The position numbers and the translations under genes were made by a program. The notes below the pieces were generated by a model. The model did not search any database. It was not told the DNA's origin and saw only the letters and a list, made by a program, of their open reading frames with translations. 64,000 bases of DNA from contig NZ_JAAAPL010000001.1 of NCBI RefSeq assembly GCF_011317445.1, positions 1,178,001-1,242,000 of the forward strand. Direction: 5' to 3'. This document shows positions 19,479-27,716 of the stretch, piece by piece. Position 1 is the first letter of the stretch; every line of letters starts with the position of its first letter. Origin of the DNA: Chelativorans multitrophicus. GTDB taxonomy: Bacteria > Pseudomonadota > Alphaproteobacteria > Rhizobiales > Rhizobiaceae.

Positions 19479-20896
19479 CCGACCCGCAGATCGCTATCAT
19501 GATGCTCGGGATCTTCATCCTCTGCATCTTCCTCGGCTTCCCCATCGCCTTCACGCTGATGGCCCTAGGTGTGGGCTTCGGCTACTATGCCTATTTCGAC
19601 GCGAGCCGGATGTGGCGCTCCTATAACCGTGCGGTGGAGGACGGCGCCGATAGCTGGACGCTGATCCAGACCTGGATCGATGGCTTCTTCAACAACCGCA
19701 TCTTCGACCTGTTCGTGAACCAGACCTACTCGGTCATGGCGAACGAGGTGCTGACCGCCGTCCCGCTTTTCCTGTTCATGGGCTACGTCGTCGAGCGCGC
19801 CAACATCGTCGACAAGCTCTTTTCCACGCTCTACATCGCCGCGCGGCGCGTGCCCGGGGCCATGGCCGTAGCCGCGCTGATTACCTGCACGCTTTTCGCC
19901 ACCGCCACCGGTATCGTCGGCGCGGTGGTGACCCTGATGGGACTGCTCGCCTTTCCAGCGATGCTGAAGGCGCGCTACGACACGAGCTTCGCCTCCGGCG
20001 TGATCTGCGCCGGCGGCACGCTCGGCATCCTCATTCCGCCGTCGATCATGCTGATTGTCTACGCCGCGGCTTCCGGCGTCTCGATCGTGCGGCTCTATGC
20101 GGGCGCTCTTCTGCCCGGCCTGCTGCTCGCCGGGCTCTACTTGGTCTACGTGATCGGGCGCGCGATTCTTCAGCCCTCCGTAGCGCCCAAACCAAGCAAG
20201 GAAGATGTGGGCGATACGCCGATCGGCACGCTGCTGTTCATGATCGTCACTTCGTTCCTGCCGTTGGCCTTCCTCATCCTCGCCGTGCTCGGCTCTATCC
20301 TCTTCGGGCTGGCGACGCCGACGGAAGCTGCTTCCGCGGGCGCGCTCGGCGGTCTCATCCTGGCGGTCGCCTATCGCGCCCTCACTTGGCAGCGGCTGCG
20401 CGAATCCGTCTATCTCACCATGAAGACCACGGCCATGGTCTGCTGGCTCTTCGTCGGCTCCTGGGTGTTCTCCTCGGTTTTCTCATATCTCGGCGGAGAA
20501 GGCCTGATCCGGGACTTCGTCACCGGCCTCGATATGTCGCCGATCATGTTCCTGATCCTGGCGCAGATCATCATCTTCCTCCTTGGCTGGCCGCTGGAAT
20601 GGTCGGAGATCATCATCATCTTCGTGCCGATCTTCCTGCCGCTGCTTGCGCATTTCGACGTCGACCCGCTGTTCTTCGGCATCCTCGTGGCGCTGAACCT
20701 GCAGACATCATTCCTCACCCCGCCCATGGCGATGTCCGCCTATTACCTCAAGGGCATCGCCCCACCGCAGGTGAGGCTGACGCAGATTTTCGCGGGGTGC
20801 ATGCCGTTCCTGGTGATGGTCATTCTTTCCATGATCATCGTCTACATCTTCCCCGGCACCGTCTACACCCTGCCGGAGCTGGTCTATGGCCGCTAA
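19475..20896 (+). CDS. TRAP transporter large permease (DctM family)
   Basis: A 473-residue membrane protein with about 12 helices; the Na+-driven transport subunit. GGTLGILIPPSIMLIVYAAAS is split by the conserved IPPS loop, and the C-terminal half repeats the fold with FLTPPMAMSAYYLKG. An insertion after TM1 (about residues 35-75, DASRMWRSYNRAVEDGADSW) is typical of the longer DctM forms that partner TakP-like binding proteins. The ATG at 19475 overlaps the dctQ stop; the frame is open upstream but those starts lie inside dctQ. It overlaps the amidase start by 11 bp. Confidence 0.93.
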   Translation: MTDPQIAIMMLGIFILCIFLGFPIAFTLMALGVGFGYYAYFDASRMWRSYNRAVEDGADSWTLIQTWIDGFFNNRIFDLFVNQTYSVMANEVLTAVPLFLFMGYVVERANIVDKLFSTLYIAARRVPGAMAVAALITCTLFATATGIVGAVVTLMGLLAFPAMLKARYDTSFASGVICAGGTLGILIPPSIMLIVYAAASGVSIVRLYAGALLPGLLLAGLYLVYVIGRAILQPSVAPKPSKEDVGDTPIGTLLFMIVTSFLPLAFLILAVLGSILFGLATPTEAASAGALGGLILAVAYRALTWQRLRESVYLTMKTTAMVCWLFVGSWVFSSVFSYLGGEGLIRDFVTGLDMSPIMFLILAQIIIFLLGWPLEWSEIIIIFVPIFLPLLAHFDVDPLFFGILVALNLQTSFLTPPMAMSAYYLKGIAPPQVRLTQIFAGCMPFLVMVILSMIIVYIFPGTVYTLPELVYGR

Positions 20897-22238
20897 GCGC
20901 ATCTCCACTGCGGAACCCACCGCGCTCGGAGCGCGCGAGGCGGCCTGGCGCATCGCCGAGGGAGCGCTGTCCTCGGCGGAGCTGGTAACGGCATGCCTGG
21001 AGCGCATCGACGCCGAAGAGGAGCGTGTGCAGGCCTGGGCCTTCCTCGACCGCGGCAAGGCCTTACGCGAAGCCGAAGACCGCGACCGCCGCCGCAGGCT
21101 GGGCCAACCGCTCGGGGCCCTGCACGGGGTGCCCGTCGGCATCAAGGATATTATCGACGTTCGAGGTATGCCGACCGGCAACGGCTCGCCGATCGATGCC
21201 GGGAGGATGCCCTTCGAGGACTCAACGCTCGTGCGCCGGCTTCGCGCCGCGGGAGCCGTGATCCTCGGCAAAACCGTGACCACCGAGTTCGCCTACTACC
21301 AGCCCGGAAAAACCCGCAACCCGCACGACCCGGCGCGCACGCCGGGTGGCTCCTCCAGCGGCTCGGCAGCGGCTGTTGCCGCAGGCATGGTGCCGCTCGC
21401 GATCGGCAGCCAGACCAACGGTTCGGTGATCCGCCCCGCTTCGTTCTGCGGCGTGGTGGGCCTGAAGCCGTCCTTCGGCGCTATCCCTCGTACGGGTGTG
21501 CTCCGGCTGGCGCCGAGCCTCGATCACATGGGTGTCTTCGCGCGCAGCCTTGAGGACGCGGCCTTCGCCGAGATCCTCATGGGCGCCGACGGGCGGGATC
21601 CGGATGCGCGCGAAAGTCCCGGTCCGCTGTCCGCCACGGCGCTCAGCGATCCGCCGGTCACCCCTGCCCTGGCCTTCGTCAGGACTCCCGCCTGGGAGCG
21701 CGCCGAGGAGCCAACGAAGGCTGCTTTCACCGAGCTCGTGGAAGCGCTCGGAAGCGGGATCGATCAGGTAGACCTGAGCGAGCACTTCGCCGGCGCCTTC
21801 GGCTGGCACCAGACGGTCATGTCCGCAGAGATGGCGCGCAATCTTGGGCACCACGTCGAGCATATGCCGGACCTATGTTCGGAAAAGCTTCGCGCAATCG
21901 TCGCGGAAGGCCGCGCCATCGCGGCCCCGGACTATCTGGCGGCGCGCGACATGGCGCCTGTGCTGCGAGAAACGCTGACCCCGATTTTCGAGCGTTTCGA
22001 TGCGATCATCACGCCGGCGGCTCCAGGCGAGGCTCCCGTGGGAGAAGCTACGGGCGATCCCGTCTTCTGCACCCTTTGGACCTTCTGCGGCCTGCCTTCT
22101 TTGAGCCTTCCGCTTCTCAACGGCCCGAATGGGCTTCCCGTCGGCGTCCAGCTCGTCGGCGCTCCGGGGCAGGATGCGCGGCTTCTTCGCACCGCACGAT
22201 GGCTGGTGCGCCGGCTTCAGGATGAGGTAATCGGATGA
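20886..22238 (+). CDS. Amidase (amidase-signature family)
   Basis: A 450-residue hydrolase with the Ser-cisSer-Lys triad: Lys87 in GVPVGIKDI, cis-Ser156 in PGGSSSGSAAAVAAG and nucleophile Ser180 in GSQTNGSV. The spacing equals that of malonamidase E2. The family hydrolyses amides to acid plus ammonia; the absence of gatB/gatC nearby argues against a tRNA amidotransferase subunit. It overlaps dctM by 11 bp and the next small gene by 4 bp, so it is part of the TRAP operon. The simplest inference is that the transporter imports an amide, or a compound from which the pathway makes one, that this enzyme cleaves. Confidence 0.9.
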   Translation: MAAKRISTAEPTALGAREAAWRIAEGALSSAELVTACLERIDAEEERVQAWAFLDRGKALREAEDRDRRRRLGQPLGALHGVPVGIKDIIDVRGMPTGNGSPIDAGRMPFEDSTLVRRLRAAGAVILGKTVTTEFAYYQPGKTRNPHDPARTPGGSSSGSAAAVAAGMVPLAIGSQTNGSVIRPASFCGVVGLKPSFGAIPRTGVLRLAPSLDHMGVFARSLEDAAFAEILMGADGRDPDARESPGPLSATALSDPPVTPALAFVRTPAWERAEEPTKAAFTELVEALGSGIDQVDLSEHFAGAFGWHQTVMSAEMARNLGHHVEHMPDLCSEKLRAIVAEGRAIAAPDYLAARDMAPVLRETLTPIFERFDAIITPAAPGEAPVGEATGDPVFCTLWTFCGLPSLSLPLLNGPNGLPVGVQLVGAPGQDARLLRTARWLVRRLQDEVIG

Positions 22239-22396
22239 CGGACAAAATACTTGCAGCAGTCGCCCTTGCTGTCCTGGCGCTGTTTCTGGCTGTGGTGCCG
22301 ATCTTCGTTCCGAGCCCCGACCTGATCGTGCTCGCCGTTCTCTGCTTCCTGTTGGCGACCTTCGACTTCTGGCGCCAGCTCTTCCGGCGGCGATGA
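22235..22396 (+). CDS. Small membrane protein of the TRAP-amidase operon (53 aa)
   Basis: A 53-residue frame beginning ATG at 22235, overlapping the amidase stop (ATGA). It has two hydrophobic segments, about residues 5-25 and 30-42, split by a PSPD turn, and ends with an Arg cluster (RQLFRRR), fitting a two-helix hairpin with a positive-inside C-terminus. I do not recognise a family. The coupling, the clean membrane profile and the stop before the convergent gene make it likely real. It may be a permease or amidase accessory; unproven. Confidence 0.65.
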   Translation: MTDKILAAVALAVLALFLAVVPIFVPSPDLIVLAVLCFLLATFDFWRQLFRRR

Positions 22397-22430
22397 TCAG
22401 CGCCGCCCCGATGCGCCTGGGTGCGATGGC

Positions 22431-22895
22431 TCAATACATGCAGCTCGTTCGCACCAGAATGGTCATCGGATCGATCTTGAATTCTTCCTCCAGCTTTTTG
22501 CCGAACAGCTCCAGCCACCGCGCCTGGGCTTGATAGGCGGGGCGTTCGCGCGCCTCGGAGCACTCGTATTTCAGTGCGCCGGCGTTCTGGAGATGATGGA
22601 CCATCTCATGCAGCAGCATTGAGACATGGGCCGACGAGGCGGGTGTCCAGTCTGAAGGCAGATAGATCGTGCGGCTGACATCGTCATAGATTGCGTGAAA
22701 TTCGTGGCCCGTGTCGGGCGACGTGCCTTGCCCGATCTCAACCACCCCATGCGAGCGCTCTGCCGCCAGCCGCTCGCGGCGCACCTCAGCCATCCTGGCC
22801 GCCGAGACAAATTCGATACGAGGCTTTTCATCGATTGCCGGCAGGCCGAAATTGACTGAAAGCCAGATTGCCATAACCGTAAGCAGATCCTGCAT
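22431..22895 (-). CDS. Putative exported zinc-peptidase-like protein (HExxH), DUF6647-like
   Basis: A 154-residue protein with a short hydrophobic N-terminus (MQDLLTVMAIWLSVNFGLP), probably a signal or anchor, and the metal-binding LLHEMVHHLQ at about residue 95. The Cys and Glu downstream (YECSEARERPAYQAQ) could supply a third ligand (Glu). It resembles a rhizobial family of unknown function with a minimal gluzincin core. GGAGG lies 8 bases before the ATG. It is convergent with the TRAP operon and divergent from the response-regulator gene across 228 bp in which I see no clear operator. Confidence 0.75.
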   Translation of the reverse strand: MQDLLTVMAIWLSVNFGLPAIDEKPRIEFVSAARMAEVRRERLAAERSHGVVEIGQGTSPDTGHEFHAIYDDVSRTIYLPSDWTPASSAHVSMLLHEMVHHLQNAGALKYECSEARERPAYQAQARWLELFGKKLEEEFKIDPMTILVRTSCMY

Positions 22896-23123
22896 CGCTT
22901 GCCTCCATGACCGCAGCGGTGGTTGCCGGTCTCAGCGAAAGGATGGCGGACCCTCTGCCATTCGTGAATCATGCGGCAGTCCTGCGACCAAGGTCTCGGC
23001 GGCGAGCGCGGAAGGCCTATTCCATTGTCGTGCAACGGAAAATCTCGCGGTGACGTTTCATCGGGGCGTGCTTTGGTCCTGGTCCTGAAGTATGGTGGGA
23101 TCGAATGAAACGAGCCGCCGCCG

Positions 23124-23774
23124 ATGAAGGTTCTTCTCGTCGACGATCATGTGCTGATCCGGGATGCGCTGCGGAGCGTCCTGCGCGAGGTGTGGGACCG
23201 CGCGGCGATTATCGAAGCTGCGGACGCCCGGCAGGCCATGCACTCCATCGAGGCCAATCCGGATCTCGACCTGGTCCTGCTCGACCTCACCCTGCCAGAC
23301 GGCAATGGCTTTGACACACTCAGCCGAATTCGCGAGCGCCATCCCGCCATGGCCGTGGTTATTCTATCGGCCAGTGACGACCGCGACGCGATTACCAGGG
23401 CTTTCGAGCTTGGCGTTGTCGGTTTCATCCCCAAGTCGGCCCAGCGCGAGGTCATGCTGAGCGCGCTGAAACTGGTCTTCTCGGGCGGCATTTATGTTCC
23501 GCCGGAAGTTCTCGGCCGGCCACAGCCTCCGCCAGCCACTGCACGGCCGGAGCTTTCGCCCTCCCTGTCAAAGCTTGGACTTACCGAACGCCAGCTGGAA
23601 GTGCTTGCGCTCATGATGCAGGGTAAGAGCAACAAAGCGATCTGCCGCGAGCTCGACATTGCCGAGCCCACCGTGAAGAACCACGTCACCTGCATACTAA
23701 AGGCGCTGAAGGTCTCAAACCGCACCGAGGCGGTGATCGCGGCCAGCGCTCTCGGGCACGGCGACGTAAGATAG
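23124..23774 (+). CDS. LuxR-family response regulator (NarL/FixJ type)
   Basis: A 216-residue two-component regulator. The receiver domain (residues 1-120) has acidic DD at 7-8, phosphorylatable Asp54 in LLDLTLPDG and Lys at about 103 in IPKSAQ. A linker rich in Pro precedes the LuxR HTH (about 150-212; LTERQLEVLALMMQGKSNKA and EPTVKNHVTCILKAL). It is convergent with the hybrid kinase gene 18 bp away, its probable partner. Target promoters are unknown; the TRAP operon just upstream is a reasonable candidate by position. Confidence 0.9.
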   Translation: MKVLLVDDHVLIRDALRSVLREVWDRAAIIEAADARQAMHSIEANPDLDLVLLDLTLPDGNGFDTLSRIRERHPAMAVVILSASDDRDAITRAFELGVVGFIPKSAQREVMLSALKLVFSGGIYVPPEVLGRPQPPPATARPELSPSLSKLGLTERQLEVLALMMQGKSNKAICRELDIAEPTVKNHVTCILKALKVSNRTEAVIAASALGHGDVR

Positions 23775-23792
23775 CCGGATAGCCGCCTGGTT

Positions 23793-26249
23793 CTAGTGCA
23801 CCATCGTCGTTGCGTTTCCTGCCCTCAGGAGTTGGTTCAGCATGGCCCTCAGCCGCATCGGCGTCACCGGTTTGTGCAAGAGCTGGTAGCCTTCCTCACG
23901 AGCATCGCGCAGCCGTTCGGGAGCCGTGTCGCCGCTGATGAGAAACGCTGGAATGGCAGCTCCGTATCCTTCGCGCAGATGCCTGATCGCCTGGATCCCC
24001 GTCCTGCCATCGGCAAGCCGATAATCGGCAACGATAAGATCCGGCCGATGCCGGTCAATCGCAAGCTGCGAGAGCGCGGCCGTGCCGGAAGGGGCCGCCA
24101 CTACGCGGCACCCCCAGCTTCGCAGGATCCCGCCCATACCTTCGAGCACGAGCGGATCATCATCGATGACCACCACCAGTTTTCCTGCCGCGGGGTCAGA
24201 AATCACATCCGTGACGGATGCTTCGATCAGGCCGTGCTGCCTGGCCGCAAGCGGGACGGAAACAGAGAAACGCGAGCCGCGATTCAGCCGCGAACTCAGC
24301 TCGACCCTATGGTCCAGCAGACGCCCGAGCCGGTCGACAATGGCAAGGCCGAGCCCCAGCCCGGCGCTGCTATCCCCCTTGGCCAACCGGTAGAATTCGC
24401 CAAACACCGCCTGCTGCTGATCGGCCGGAATACCTGGACCTGTGTCGCAAACATCTATCCGCAACTGGCCACTCCTAAAGCGCCCGCCGATCAACACGCC
24501 ACCGCGCGACGTACAGCGGACAGCATTCGACACAAGGTTGAACAAAACGCGTTCCAGCAGGACGAAGTCACTGCGCACCCAGGCATGGCTTGGGACGATG
24601 ATCAGTCGAAGCCCCTTCTCGCATGCGGCGTCTACAAAGGTCGTCTCGATGCGCTTGAAGAGGTGATTGACAGGGAACTCGGTGAACTCCGGCTCAAGCA
24701 CGCCTGCCTCCAGTTTCGACATGTCGAGCAGAGCTTCGAGGAGCTCGTTGACCGATCCCACCGCGACATCGATACGACCGACCAATCTCGCGCGCTCGAC
24801 CGGGTCAGCCTCATTGCGCAGTTGGGCGATGAAAAGGTTCAGCGCGTGGAGGGGCTGGCGCAGATCATGGCTTGCGGCGGCGAGAAAGCGCGACTTGAAC
24901 GTGTTGGCCGTCTCCAGTTCGGCCGTGCGTTGCCTTACTTCCTGCTCGAGGAGATCGGCCGCTCGCGCTTTCTCGGACAGCAGCTTGTCGCGCTCCAGCG
25001 TGTTCTGACGGAAGACCTCGACTGCTCGGGCCATAGCCGCGATTTCGTCACTCCCCTCCGCGACTACAGGTGTCTCGAGCCTGCCGCGGATGATGGCGAG
25101 CATGCCGTCACTTAGCGCGGTAAGGCGGCGTACAATGTTTTTTCCCACATAGAGCCATACGATCAGCACCGAGGTCAGTAGGCTCAGCGCTACCAGAAGG
25201 ACGAGGGCGCTCGCGCTTTGCCTCTGCACCAGGAGCGCATCCTGGATCGCCATACCGATGTCTGCCTTGGCCGCATCGCCGAGCCGGTCAATCGCAGCAC
25301 CAAGCTGCGAGGATAGCCTGGCGGTCTCGGCGAGCAGGTCCTCGCCCTGTTCGACAAGCATGAGTTCCTCGCTGCGAGCCTGGGCGATCGCTTCATCTCC
25401 CTGGGCGAGTCCGCGCAGTTTCGCTATTTCTTCCAGAAAGAGCGGCCGCAGCCTGGGATCGAACTGTTTGGAGATCTCGGCGAGATCATCGAAAGCAAGT
25501 CCGAGCTGGAATTCGAGCACCGGCAGCCGGGCTGGCTCATTTGTGGTGGAGGCTTCGATGAGCATGTCGGCGGCAGCGGATGCGCGCGCCTGCGCAGTTC
25601 GCATCAGCCGCTGCAACTCGATCAAGAACGAGAGCCGTTCAGGGCCGCCGGCCTGGCTTGTCGGATCGCCCTTGCCTGCCTCGACCAGCATCGCGGATTC
25701 CCTGCCCACGACCTCCAGCCAAGGTGCGAGCAATCTCTGCGTTTCTCCCTCGATCTGGAAAACCCGGCTTCTCAAAAGCCCTATGCGCTCGTTTATCACG
25801 AGCCGGCGGGCAACCAGCTCATCGAGAGCCGCCAGATTGGCGGCCAGGGAGGAAACGGTCCTCTCGACTTCCGAAAGCAGCGGCAGTCCCGCGCTATCGC
25901 GCTTCAGCCGGGCGAGCGTCGCGTTCAAACGCCCGACCTCGGCTGCGAGCTCGGCTTTCACTTCGTCTCGCTGCGCCCGCCCGCTTGCCGAAAGTAGAGC
26001 TGGCGCCGCGGCGATGATGCGCTCGGCCGAGCGCGAGAGTTCGAGCGCCGAGAGTGTGGGCGGGACACGCGTATCGATGACCTCAAGTCGTGAGCCGACC
26101 TCGCGGAAAGCGTACATTCCCGCCGCGGCGGCTAAAACCGCGAAGGCTGCGATTGCAAAGAAGGCGAGCAACAGCCGCGCGCGCACACCGAGCCGATCAT
26201 GGCGCGGCAAACTCTTCGCCTCTGCGGCTTCCAACGTGGTCACAGCCAA
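23793..26249 (-). CDS. Hybrid sensor histidine kinase, TorS-like layout
   Basis: An 818-residue membrane kinase. TM1 about residues 24-46; a large, mostly helical periplasmic sensor of about 300 residues; TM2 about 345-367; HAMP; coiled coil; HisKA with His461 in AASHDLRQPLHALNLF; HATPase with NLVSNAVRC, DTGPGIP and GLGLGLAIV; and a receiver with phospho-acceptor Asp742 in IVADYRLADG. No HPt domain is present. The TTG at 26249, after GAGAG, is preferred; upstream in-frame starts would add a proline/arginine-rich stretch and cross the palindrome at 26269. The helical periplasmic sensor and a divergent binding protein recall TorS-TorT. It probably signals to the convergent LuxR regulator. Confidence 0.87.
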   Translation of the reverse strand: MAVTTLEAAEAKSLPRHDRLGVRARLLLAFFAIAAFAVLAAAAGMYAFREVGSRLEVIDTRVPPTLSALELSRSAERIIAAAPALLSASGRAQRDEVKAELAAEVGRLNATLARLKRDSAGLPLLSEVERTVSSLAANLAALDELVARRLVINERIGLLRSRVFQIEGETQRLLAPWLEVVGRESAMLVEAGKGDPTSQAGGPERLSFLIELQRLMRTAQARASAAADMLIEASTTNEPARLPVLEFQLGLAFDDLAEISKQFDPRLRPLFLEEIAKLRGLAQGDEAIAQARSEELMLVEQGEDLLAETARLSSQLGAAIDRLGDAAKADIGMAIQDALLVQRQSASALVLLVALSLLTSVLIVWLYVGKNIVRRLTALSDGMLAIIRGRLETPVVAEGSDEIAAMARAVEVFRQNTLERDKLLSEKARAADLLEQEVRQRTAELETANTFKSRFLAAASHDLRQPLHALNLFIAQLRNEADPVERARLVGRIDVAVGSVNELLEALLDMSKLEAGVLEPEFTEFPVNHLFKRIETTFVDAACEKGLRLIIVPSHAWVRSDFVLLERVLFNLVSNAVRCTSRGGVLIGGRFRSGQLRIDVCDTGPGIPADQQQAVFGEFYRLAKGDSSAGLGLGLAIVDRLGRLLDHRVELSSRLNRGSRFSVSVPLAARQHGLIEASVTDVISDPAAGKLVVVIDDDPLVLEGMGGILRSWGCRVVAAPSGTAALSQLAIDRHRPDLIVADYRLADGRTGIQAIRHLREGYGAAIPAFLISGDTAPERLRDAREEGYQLLHKPVTPMRLRAMLNQLLRAGNATTMVH

Positions 26250-26268
26250 ACCACTCTCGCGCGTTTTC

Positions 26269-26284
26269 GTGCTAAAATTAGCAC
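26269..26284. promoter_or_regulatory. Palindromic operator between the hybrid kinase and the binding protein
   Basis: GTGCTAA-AA-TTAGCAC, a perfect 7-bp inverted repeat with a 2-bp spacer. It lies 19 bp before the kinase start and 39 bp before the binding-protein start, so a bound protein could control both directions. The half-site matches the inner part of a CIRCE arm but in the opposite orientation, so it is not a CIRCE element. The cognate regulator is unknown. Confidence 0.55.
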
Positions 26285-26323
26285 AAGGCTGAAAGAAGCG
26301 TTGCAGCAAAATGGAGGCCTTCG

Positions 26324-27397
26324 ATGCGACGCAGGGATGTTCTGGCGGCAGCAGGAGCAGTCGCGGGCGCGACGTTCGGAGTACCGGCGCCGGCAATCTC
26401 GCGGGGTGCCCGACGGCTAAGGATGGTGACTGACTGGCCCGAAGGGCCCGGTATGCTGCCCAGCGCGCGGCGGTTGGCCCGGACGATAGCCGATGCATCG
26501 CACGGCCGCATCAGTATCGAGGTTTCACCCTCTGGGGCGGTGGTGCGTCCGTTCGAGACCTTCGATGCGGTACAGGCGGGCGTGGCGGACATGTTCCACT
26601 CCCACATCGGCTATTTCGAACAGAAGTCGCCAGCGCTCCATTTTTTTTCGACGGTACCGTTCGGTTTCACTGCGAATGAATTTTTCGCATGGGTGCAGTA
26701 CGGTGGCGGCCAGAAGCTGTGGGACGAACTTGCTGGTCAATTCAATATAAAGCCTCTCGTCTGCTGCAGCACTGGCATGCAGATGGGAGGCTGGTTCCTC
26801 AAGGAGATCACCTCCTTCGACGAGATCAGGGGCCTACGATACCGGATGGCAGGCTATGGAGCGGAGGTGCTGCGCCGCCTTGGCGCAGTGGTCGTGCTTC
26901 TGCCGGGTGCCGATATCGTGCCTGCCCTGCAGTCGGGGGCCATTGATGCGTGCGAGTGGACAGGGCCATGGCTTGATACTTCTATCGGCCTGCACAAGGT
27001 GGCGAGTTGGTATTATTATCCTGGCTGGCACGAGCCGGGCGCCGCCTTGACTCTGGGTATCAATAAACAAGTGTGGGAGAGTTTCGACGGAGGCGACCGC
27101 CGGCTAATCGAGGCAGCAGCGGCTGACGAATTCACCCGATCACTGGCGGAATTCAACACCAATAACGCGTTGGCGCTGCGTAAGCTCACTGCTGAAGGCG
27201 CCGTCAAGATCGGCAAATTCAACGATGCGATTCTGAAGACCTTCGCCGCCGTCAGCCAAAACGTCATCAACGAAAGCAGCTCTGGTGATGAGCTTTCCCG
27301 AGCGATTTACCAGAGCTACTCTGATTTCAGAGCCCTTATTCGCCCTTGGGGCGACATTGCCGAAGGCGCCTACTTCAAAATACGCGACTTCGGGTGA
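26324..27397 (+). CDS. Orphan TRAP-type periplasmic binding protein, TakP-like
   Basis: A 357-residue binding protein with an N-terminal export signal starting MRRRD (possible Tat). It belongs to the same DctP subfamily as the TRAP protein at 17.6 kb. Gln153, Arg174 (LRYRMAG) and Trp212 (CEWTGPW) occur almost exactly where TakP of Rhodobacter has Gln152, Arg173 and Trp215, which bind 2-oxoacids; that match is by eye. GWHEPG is also a TakP-type motif. No permease gene is adjacent. It is divergent from the hybrid kinase, so a sensory role (like TorT for TorS) is the best inference. GGAGG precedes the ATG. Confidence 0.87.
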   Translation: MRRRDVLAAAGAVAGATFGVPAPAISRGARRLRMVTDWPEGPGMLPSARRLARTIADASHGRISIEVSPSGAVVRPFETFDAVQAGVADMFHSHIGYFEQKSPALHFFSTVPFGFTANEFFAWVQYGGGQKLWDELAGQFNIKPLVCCSTGMQMGGWFLKEITSFDEIRGLRYRMAGYGAEVLRRLGAVVVLLPGADIVPALQSGAIDACEWTGPWLDTSIGLHKVASWYYYPGWHEPGAALTLGINKQVWESFDGGDRRLIEAAAADEFTRSLAEFNTNNALALRKLTAEGAVKIGKFNDAILKTFAAVSQNVINESSSGDELSRAIYQSYSDFRALIRPWGDIAEGAYFKIRDFG

Positions 27398-27610
27398 TCG
27401 GTGCAACACGCCGCTTGTCGAAGGCGAGGGAAATCGCCTTAGGTCGCGTGCACGGCAGATCATCTCAACCGGCTCAAACGCCTTTTAGATTTTCATTGAT
27501 GTCGGCGCTTTCCGCCGCTTGAGAATGCCCCTTTCGCAATATGAGGTGCGCTTGGCGTTTCGGCCCGTGGCAAGACGGCACTGAATGACCGCAGGTCGCT
27601 GCGATTTAAG
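27398..27610 (+). other. Intergenic region before the siderophore operon
   Basis: No gene supported. A short hairpin, AAGGCGA/TCGCCTT with a 6-base loop (27421-27440), lies 23 bp after the binding-protein stop and may end that transcript, though no T-run follows. A 64-codon opposite frame at 27485-27679 shows no protein-like pattern. Confidence 0.4.
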
Positions 27611-27637
27611 TTGACATTGATAATCATGTTTTATAGC
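27611..27637 (+). promoter_or_regulatory. Promoter with Fur/RirA-type iron box upstream of the TonB receptor
   Basis: TTGACA (27611-27616) and TATAGC (27632-27637) form a short-spaced promoter, with TGATAATCA (27618-27626) between them. That palindrome resembles the core of Fur and RirA iron-responsive operators. Placed upstream of a siderophore receptor, it predicts iron repression. Which regulator (Fur/Mur, RirA or Irr) acts cannot be told. Confidence 0.6.
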
Positions 27638-27716
27638 GCTGGCCTCAGGCAGCCACGCTCCAAGCATCGGGCGAAGCAACCAAAAAAGTCTCTTGGTTAG
27701 CAGCGAGGAGTGTGTT

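Noticed and set aside
25258..26292. Ser/Ala-rich plus-strand frame over the hybrid kinase
   Set aside because: Composition is that of an antisense G+C-rich frame; the kinase on the other strand has full domain structure.
27485..27679. 64-codon minus-strand frame before the TonB receptor
   Set aside because: It covers the iron box and promoter and has no protein-like pattern.
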